Positions 5,640 through 10,537 of a stretch of DNA of 10,537 nt are shown here, piece after piece. The notes beneath the pieces were generated by a model that worked only from the letters and a program-made list of their open reading frames with translations, made no database searches and had not been told where the DNA came from. Location: NCBI GenBank assembly GCA_964503615.1, contig CAZDBA010000164.1, positions 1 through 10,537 on the forward strand. Direction: 5' to 3'. Numbering within the stretch: the stretch's first letter is position 1; each line of letters begins with the position of its first letter. Origin of the DNA: CAZDBA01 sp964503615 (GTDB taxonomy: Bacteria > Planctomycetota > Planctomycetia > Pirellulales > Pirellulaceae). The position numbers and the translations under genes were made by a program.

Positions 5640-8320
5640 AGTCAGCTCGGCAACGCGTTACAAAACAACACCTGACTCGTGCAATCGGAAAAGTTGCCGG
5701 TTTGGTGCGAGATCAAACCGGCTTGCTTAACCAGTATCGTGACGCGATTGAGGGTACTGAGTTTTTGCGGCTTCAATCTCTAATGGCAAAGTCGGCCGAT
5801 CCAACGGGGCAAGCTGAGCTAGCCGTCGAAACCACAAAACGGCTGGATCAAAAGATCGAACAAGTTTGTTTGGATAGCTGTGTGCTGCTGGTGGTGGCGT
5901 TGTCTGGTGAAGCCGATTCGTTTCAAGGTGATGGGGAGGGTGCGAAACGGATGGTGAGTTCCGCGACCGATCGCATTGCGGCTCAATATCGCGTTTTGGA
6001 AAAAGTCGACGAGGCCGTTTGGGATTCGGCGCGAGAAGCTTTTTGCGTAGCCAAGGAATTAGCCACGCGGGAACGATTGGATGTGGCGGAACGTTTGCTG
6101 TTTGCGTTGAACAAAAACACACGCAAGACGATCGGCGCTTACTTTACGCCAACCGAACTGGCAGAGCAGGTTGTCGACCGAACGGCCAGAATGGTTCAGG
6201 AGAATCTTGGGCTGGCTAATGGTTTTGCCGATACGACCTCGATCGGGCAAGTTTTAGATTCTCTCCAAGCGAAATGTCCCGGTGTCCAAGATGAAACGAC
6301 ATTGCCGATCGGTCAGCCGGAAGAGGTGCAGCCGTTTTTGACTTTCGCAGATCCCGCCGTTGGCGTTGGCGCGTTTTTGATCGCGTGTCTGAACAGAATG
6401 AAAGTTGATTTTGTTCAAAGCTGTGATAGTCAATCTGAATCACAATCAGAATCGGGGTGGCAGCGGTTTCTTGGTGCGGCGATCAAACGTGTACGTGGTG
6501 TTGAGCTTCATCCCGCTTTGGCTGCGATTTGTCATTTCCGCTTGTTTAGTCATTACCGGTGCGAGTTAGGGCAAGAGCCGGAGGAGACGATTCCAGTTTT
6601 TTGTGGCGATGCATTGTGCGAGCCAGTCAGTTTATCGAAAACAAGTGCGGACAGGATTAATTTGGATGGTGTTTCAGTGGTCTTGGGCAATCCACCATTT
6701 GGGTCGTTGACTGTTAACTCTAACACCTGGGTCGAACGACTTCTGCGAGGGAAGGTCGACGGTGTGAGCTTTTTCCAAGTAGACGGTCAGCCGTTGAACG
6801 AGCGAAAGCACTGGTTGCATGATGACTACGTGAAATTTTTTCGTTTGGGGCTGCATCTGATTCGTCGCGCCGGTGCGGGAGTCGTTAGCTTTGTCTCCAA
6901 CCGTTCGTACTTGGACAATCTTACGTTTCGAGCGATGCGTTGGCAGATGTTGGAGCAATTCGCAGAGATCGAGATCAAAGATTTAGCCGGCTGCGGCGAA
7001 CATTTTCCGATCGTTGCTGAGGTGGCAACCGGTGTTTTCTGCACCCACTCTCGACAAGGGCATTGCGGGCAAAGTTCCCTGCCCCTATCAATCGTCGAGT
7101 ATCAAAACGGAACCACCGTAACCCGTTTTTCCCCTGATGGTCCAGAATATTTGTTTCGCCCTACGGCGACGGTGCCTAAACATTATCGGGAGTCGGTTTC
7201 GTTGCCCCAAGCGATGCCTTTTAACGGTTCCGTGGCGATCACGGCGCGTGATTACTTTGTGACTGATATTGATCGCGATGCGTTGTGTCAACGAGTCGCA
7301 GAGTTTTGTGACTTGTCCATTCCGGACGACATGATTCGCTCGCGTTACTTTCAAAGAACACGCTCTCGCCGCTATCTGGCCGGAGACACACGCAGTTGGA
7401 AAATGTCTGCTGCGCGAAAAGAGCTTGCTGAATTGGATTGGGAGTCCCATATTCGCGGTTGCGATTATCGGCCGTTCGATCGTCGTTGGGTTCTTTGGTG
7501 CGATACCATGATCGACTGGCCAAGGAACCAACGGATGTCGACGCTCGACATTCCTGGGAATTTTGCGCTGCTGGCCAGACGCCAGTTTCCATTGGATCAA
7601 CCGGCTTGTTACTTTTGGGCCACGAGTCAGATTACGATCGACGGAATCTTGCGTTCGGACAACCGTGGCAATGAGACGATGTTCCCAGTTTGGGTACGGG
7701 ATTCGAACGGTCAAACGATGGCAAATTTTACGGACGCGTTTTTAAAAACGGTTCGAGAGCATTGGAAGGGGGTAGGCATTGAGTTGCCTGCGTCCGAATT
7801 GCCGAGGTGCTTGGCTCAATATATCTATGGCTTGTTTCACTGTACGGCTTACCGAGTCGATTTCCATCCGTCGTTGTCTAGTGGGTTTCCAAGGATCGTA
7901 TTGAATTTGGAGCGAGACGATACCGAGTTGTTGATCAACGTCGGAAAGAAACTGCTTGACTGTCACTTGGGCCTTTCTCATTTAGACGTTTCTGGAATTG
8001 CTGATTCAGAACCAGGTGATGCGGGTGCCTCGCTCAGCGATGTAGTTGATGTGGGGGCAAGGGAACAGCCGGTAGGCACGATCAGTTATTGTCCGGAAAC
8101 GAGGCGAGTTGCATTGGGTGGGAAAAGTATTGAAAACATCGCCCTGGAAGATTGGAACTTTCGTGTTGGCACGCATCAGGTTTTGCGGAAGTGGCTTAAA
8201 GCGCGAAAAGGGCAGGGGGCCAAGGAAATTTCGAGCGAGTTTTTGAAGGTGGTTGCAAAAGTTCAACGGACTCGCGAGCTGATGCAAGAGGTTGCGCAAA
8301 TCAGTTTTGGACAACCGTAG
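5636..8320 (+). CDS. Adenine-type DNA methyltransferase, Eco57I/type ISP-like, without nuclease or helicase
   Basis: The 894-residue product carries the gamma-class N6-adenine methylase core in order: motif X 'GAYFTP' (167-172), SAM-binding motif I 'DPAVGVGAFL' (239-248), acidic motif II in 'GVELHP' (288-293), 'GDAL' (324-327), catalytic motif IV 'NPPF' (352-355), and a later 'GVVSFVSNRSYL' (415-426). The C-terminal half has blocks typical of the target-recognition and helical region of type ISP enzymes (LlaGI-like) and some type IIG enzymes: 'YRPFDRRW' (611-618), 'NFALLARRQ', 'MFPVWV' (682-687), 'IYGLFHCTAYR' (730-740), 'FPRI' (751-754) and 'WNFRVGTHQVLRKWLKAR' (840-857). The first 160 residues are helical and show no PD-(D/E)xK nuclease or helicase motif, so this appears to be modification-only. 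A Ser/Gln/Glu run (265-273) interrupts the core. It is coupled by ATGA to the HExxH gene. Adenine methylation is inferred from family; the target site is unknown. Confidence 0.88.
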   Translation: MKSARQRVTKQHLTRAIGKVAGLVRDQTGLLNQYRDAIEGTEFLRLQSLMAKSADPTGQAELAVETTKRLDQKIEQVCLDSCVLLVVALSGEADSFQGDGEGAKRMVSSATDRIAAQYRVLEKVDEAVWDSAREAFCVAKELATRERLDVAERLLFALNKNTRKTIGAYFTPTELAEQVVDRTARMVQENLGLANGFADTTSIGQVLDSLQAKCPGVQDETTLPIGQPEEVQPFLTFADPAVGVGAFLIACLNRMKVDFVQSCDSQSESQSESGWQRFLGAAIKRVRGVELHPALAAICHFRLFSHYRCELGQEPEETIPVFCGDALCEPVSLSKTSADRINLDGVSVVLGNPPFGSLTVNSNTWVERLLRGKVDGVSFFQVDGQPLNERKHWLHDDYVKFFRLGLHLIRRAGAGVVSFVSNRSYLDNLTFRAMRWQMLEQFAEIEIKDLAGCGEHFPIVAEVATGVFCTHSRQGHCGQSSLPLSIVEYQNGTTVTRFSPDGPEYLFRPTATVPKHYRESVSLPQAMPFNGSVAITARDYFVTDIDRDALCQRVAEFCDLSIPDDMIRSRYFQRTRSRRYLAGDTRSWKMSAARKELAELDWESHIRGCDYRPFDRRWVLWCDTMIDWPRNQRMSTLDIPGNFALLARRQFPLDQPACYFWATSQITIDGILRSDNRGNETMFPVWVRDSNGQTMANFTDAFLKTVREHWKGVGIELPASELPRCLAQYIYGLFHCTAYRVDFHPSLSSGFPRIVLNLERDDTELLINVGKKLLDCHLGLSHLDVSGIADSEPGDAGASLSDVVDVGAREQPVGTISYCPETRRVALGGKSIENIALEDWNFRVGTHQVLRKWLKARKGQGAKEISSEFLKVVAKVQRTRELMQEVAQISFGQP

Positions 8321-8456
8321 CACGTTTCACAGATTGGTTTTGCCAACGGCAGCCTTATTTTCGAATCGCCTAAAAGATCTTTAAAGAGCGCGAGGTGGAG
8401 CATTTTAAAGCTGGGCTTTGCCCGCGAAAGGCGACTGTTAGCCAGAGAGGCTGCAG

Positions 8457-8484
8457 CAGAATCTTGTTGGTTTGCGGGATTCTG
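8457..8484. repeat. Inverted repeat downstream of the methylase gene
   Basis: CAGAATC (8457-8463) and GATTCTG (8478-8484) pair perfectly across a 14-base loop; flanking bases add a G-U and an A-U pair. A T-rich stretch (GTTTTTG) occurs only about 15 bases later, too far for a standard terminator. It may help end the methylase transcript, but this is uncertain. Confidence 0.3.
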
Positions 8485-8588
8485 TTCCTTATGACCTGTT
8501 TTTGTGGAACGTAAGCTTGGGTTTTTGTGTCAGTTAGAGAATCCAGAATTGCCATATTCCAGTGGGGCAGATAACATTAATTCAGCGA

Positions 8589-8610
8589 GGCGGATGACTT
8601 GGTCTCCGCC
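8589..8610. repeat. Stable hairpin upstream of the thioredoxin-fold gene
   Basis: GGCGGA (8589-8594) pairs with TCCGCC (8605-8610); inside, GAC (8596-8598) pairs with GTC (8602-8604) around a three-base TTG loop, with one bulged T. That is nine base pairs in 22 bases. No T-tract follows, so it is not a typical intrinsic terminator. It lies just upstream of the candidate promoter and could be a transcript 3' end or a binding site. Confidence 0.5.
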
Positions 8611-8623
8611 CTTGGCAGGCTGA

Positions 8624-8652
8624 TTGAGTTGTAAAGTAGTTTGGATTCTAAA
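8624..8652 (+). promoter_or_regulatory. Weak candidate promoter for the thioredoxin-TPR gene
   Basis: TTGAGT (8624-8629) and TCTAAA (8647-8652) are spaced by 17 bases, each matching four of six consensus positions. The predicted start of transcription near 8659 would give a leader of about 60 bases before ATG 8718. Judged by eye only. Confidence 0.3.
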
Positions 8653-8717
8653 ACTTGCGAGCCAGGTTCTTCAGGGAATCAGGGACTTATTTAATTTCGA
8701 TAGAAGGTACCAATAGG

Positions 8718-10097
8718 ATGAACTTTAAAACGGCTGGCTTGTTTGCGATTTTGCTTTTGATGTTCGCAGGTGTGGTTACCGCTGATGACGCTTGGACCGA
8801 TGACATCGAGCAGGCGATCAAAACAGCAAACGATGAGGATAAAGATCTGTTGTTGCTGTACACCGGATCTGATTGGTGCCCGCCTTGTAAAAAACTTGAG
8901 GAAGACATCCTTTCCCAAGATGAATTTCTGGAAGACGCGAAATCCAAATACGTTTTGGTCAAGTTTGACTTTCCACGCGAGATCGAACAGTCGGCTGAAT
9001 TGATCAAGCAGAATCGAGAGTGGCAGGAAAAATACGGTATCGATGGCTATCCCACTATCGTCCTAGTCGATTCAAATCAGCGTCCGTTTGGGTTTGCGGG
9101 CTATGAGTCAGGCAGCGTTGCGGATTACTCTGCGATGCTGGAATCGCTACGCGAGATTCGAATTCGTCGGGATAAAATGTTGAAAGAGGCGGATGCCGCA
9201 AAGGGATTGGAACGAGCCCGGTTGTTGGATCAAGCCGTATCTGAAATGCGCGAAGAAGTGGTTGGGCTGTACTACGAAGATATCGTAGAAGAGATTGTTA
9301 AGCTTGATAGCGAAGATGAACTTGGCCTGCGTACGAAATGGAACGAAGCCAAAGACAACGAGTTACGAAAGATCATCCTTGCCGATGTGATGATGGTTGC
9401 CCGCTTGGAAAAAACCGATCGTGCACTTGCGTTTATCGACGAAGTAATGCAACAGGTTGGTTTTCCTGACGAACAGAAACTTCAAATTTTACAGGTCAAA
9501 CTTAACTTGCATCAAAAGGCTAAACAGACTGAGGCAGTTAATAAGGTGCTGGACGAGATGATTAGCTTGGAGGGTGTTCAAGGCACCGTTAGGGAGCGAT
9601 TGATCATCAAGAAAGTTTTGACGATGGCTGGTAACGGTCAGCGTGACGAGGCGATGAAAATGTTGGACGATGCACTTGCGGAAGGCCGTGACAATTTTTT
9701 CATGTGTCTGGCCAAAGGTGAATTGCTGGATTCAGAAGGCAAATTTGCAGAAGCGGTTGCTTCGTACGATGTTGCGATTCCTAAAGCGTCCTTCAACCCG
9801 GACTTGCTGGCCGATCTGATCGGAGCCAAAGCAGACGCGTTGTATGAGATGGATAAAGGCCAAGAGGCGTTGCAAGTGTTGGACAATTTCGCGGACGACG
9901 CGCAAATGCCCTCAGACTTACGAGCCGAAATTTTGTTGCACAAAGCGATGATGCTGCGTGACCAAGGCCGACGTCGACTTGCGATCCTGGACGAGAACCG
10001 AGCGATCCAAATTTGCGATCCCTCTATCCAGACAGAAATGCAAAAGGTAGTCGAGCAACTACGGAAAAAGTACGAGAAGCAGCCAAACGACGACTAG
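8718..10097 (+). CDS. Secreted thioredoxin-fold protein with C-terminal TPR-like repeats
   Basis: ATG 8718 gives 459 residues. It was chosen because AGAAGG lies ten bases upstream and a signal peptide follows directly (hydrophobic 6-20, likely cleavage at VVTA|DD near residue 22). The frame can be extended to a TTG at 8655, but that would bury the signal peptide. A thioredoxin-like domain (about 25-148) contains 'SDWCPPCKKLEED' with Cys54 and Cys57 in a CPPC active site, and the cis-proline in 'GYPTIV' (Pro112). CPPC at the start of a periplasmic thioredoxin fold suggests a disulfide reductase or isomerase role, but the partner is unknown. Residues about 150-450 are all-helical with TPR-like helix pairs ('EAMKMLDDALAEG', 'EAVASYDVAIPKA', 'EALQVLDNFADDA', 'ALYEMDKGQEAL'), likely a protein-binding arm. 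It is isolated between long intergenic regions and looks monocistronic. Confidence 0.87.
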   Translation: MNFKTAGLFAILLLMFAGVVTADDAWTDDIEQAIKTANDEDKDLLLLYTGSDWCPPCKKLEEDILSQDEFLEDAKSKYVLVKFDFPREIEQSAELIKQNREWQEKYGIDGYPTIVLVDSNQRPFGFAGYESGSVADYSAMLESLREIRIRRDKMLKEADAAKGLERARLLDQAVSEMREEVVGLYYEDIVEEIVKLDSEDELGLRTKWNEAKDNELRKIILADVMMVARLEKTDRALAFIDEVMQQVGFPDEQKLQILQVKLNLHQKAKQTEAVNKVLDEMISLEGVQGTVRERLIIKKVLTMAGNGQRDEAMKMLDDALAEGRDNFFMCLAKGELLDSEGKFAEAVASYDVAIPKASFNPDLLADLIGAKADALYEMDKGQEALQVLDNFADDAQMPSDLRAEILLHKAMMLRDQGRRRLAILDENRAIQICDPSIQTEMQKVVEQLRKKYEKQPNDD

Positions 10098-10329
10098 TGC
10101 AGTGCAGCGTTACTCAGTAGCACGCCTCTGCGAGCCGTTAACACTCACTAACTGGCACGGCACCCAAATTACTCAATCACGTAGTGGGATTCACCAGAAT
10201 TCCTCGCCTTCCGGTTGGGCAACCACCTCCAGTCAGGAGATTATCGGGCAAGCAGTCTTTGGCAACCAAAATCAGACGAACCAAGCTGGAAACCTTCATT
10301 TTTTCCGAATAGTCTAATCGTCTCTGCGG

Positions 10330-10358
10330 TTTCCACCGATAAACTATTTTGATACAAT
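10330..10358 (+). promoter_or_regulatory. Promoter of the tRNA-Arg gene
   Basis: TTTCCA (10330-10335), a 17-base spacer and TACAAT (10353-10358) sit so that transcription would start near 10365, about seven bases before the mature tRNA 5' end. That position is what one expects for a single tRNA gene transcribed from its own promoter. Confidence 0.5.
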
Positions 10359-10371
10359 CCGCCACTCAAAG

Positions 10372-10447
<76 letters not shown>

Positions 10448-10450
10448 TAA

Positions 10451-10494
10451 CCCGCATTTCCTTGCAGTTCAACGCACGGAAATGCGGGTTTTTT
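10451..10494 (+). terminator. Intrinsic terminator of the tRNA-Arg gene
   Basis: CCCGCATTTCC (10451-10461) pairs perfectly with GGAAATGCGGG (10478-10488), and inner bases TGC/GCA extend the stem past one mismatch. Six T residues (10489-10494) follow directly. It lies five bases after the tRNA and is the only textbook Rho-independent terminator in the window. Confidence 0.92.
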
Positions 10495-10537
10495 GTTGGG
10501 TGTGCAGTCCGAGGCAACCGTGTGCTGCAAACTCTTT

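Larger units (their letters stand above)
8321..8717. other. Intergenic region with several small hairpins
   Basis: No convincing gene is present; the short frames on both strands lack family features. The region contains a 10-base palindrome AAAGATCTTT (8373-8382), nested small hairpins around 8407-8423 (AAAGC/GCTTT and GGGC/GCCC), an inverted repeat CAGAATC/GATTCTG (8457-8484, 14-base loop), and a stronger hairpin at 8589-8610. A weak promoter match (8624-8652) precedes the thioredoxin-fold gene. I see no clear intrinsic terminator for the methylase unit. Confidence 0.55.

Noticed and set aside
6427..6456. Short repeated bases encoding a Ser/Gln/Glu run in the methylase, considered as a phase-variation repeat.
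   Set aside because: Only about two imperfect units are present and the repeat length is a multiple of three, so slippage would not switch the frame. It is more likely a flexible loop.
7088..7714. A 208-codon open frame on the minus strand opposite the methylase.
   Set aside because: The methylase frame on the other strand contains recognisable conserved blocks throughout this stretch (YRPFD, MFPVWV region), and the antisense product shows no domain, signal or ribosome binding site.
8407..8423. Nested small inverted repeats considered as an intrinsic terminator for the methylase unit.
   Set aside because: The stems are four to five pairs, compete with each other, and no T-tract follows.
10102..10317. 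A 71-codon plus-strand frame between the thioredoxin-fold gene and the tRNA.
   Set aside because: It starts at a non-ATG codon, has no ribosome binding site, no hydrophobic pattern or family resemblance, and a composition unlike the neighbouring genes. The 274-base gap otherwise shows only the tRNA promoter.

Overview
The window looks like an ordinary chromosomal stretch from a planctomycete, probably of the Pirellulales type. That placement is inferred from protein style: an N-terminal FSLKSLLVLV-type membrane segment in front of HEAT-like repeats, several secreted proteins of low annotation, paired HtrA-like proteases, a periplasmic thioredoxin-TPR fusion, and weak or absent Shine-Dalgarno sites at several genes. 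No insertion sequence, integrase, CRISPR array or phage gene was seen.

Layout. Positions 1-1363 hold two minus-strand genes: a membrane-anchored HEAT-like protein cut off by the window edge, and upstream of it a secreted concanavalin A-like (DUF1080/LamG-like) protein. A divergent intergenic region leads to a plus-strand two-TM membrane protein (1499-2344) that belongs to a conserved family of unknown function. It converges, with only 10 bases between stop codons, on a minus-strand protease pair: an HtrA-like protein with an intact His-Asp-Ser triad (3718-4809) and, downstream, a second HtrA-like protein (2355-3617). The second one has a PDZ domain inserted inside the protease fold and has lost the catalytic His and Ser (Ser replaced by Cys).

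After a 371-base divergent intergenic region, a plus-strand two-gene unit (5181-8320) encodes a small membrane protein with an HExxH motif and, overlapping it by ATGA, an 894-residue adenine-type DNA methyltransferase. Its C-terminal half resembles the target-recognition and helical part of type ISP restriction enzymes, but no nuclease or helicase is present. After 397 bases without a gene comes a secreted thioredoxin-fold protein with TPR-like repeats (8718-10097). The window ends with a tRNA-Arg(ACG) gene that has its own promoter and a very clear intrinsic terminator.

The best candidates for something undescribed are the translationally coupled HExxH membrane protein plus nuclease-less methylase, and the tandem of an active HtrA with a rearranged, apparently inactive HtrA. 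Both function proposals are inference; the motifs and gene arrangement are read directly from the sequence.
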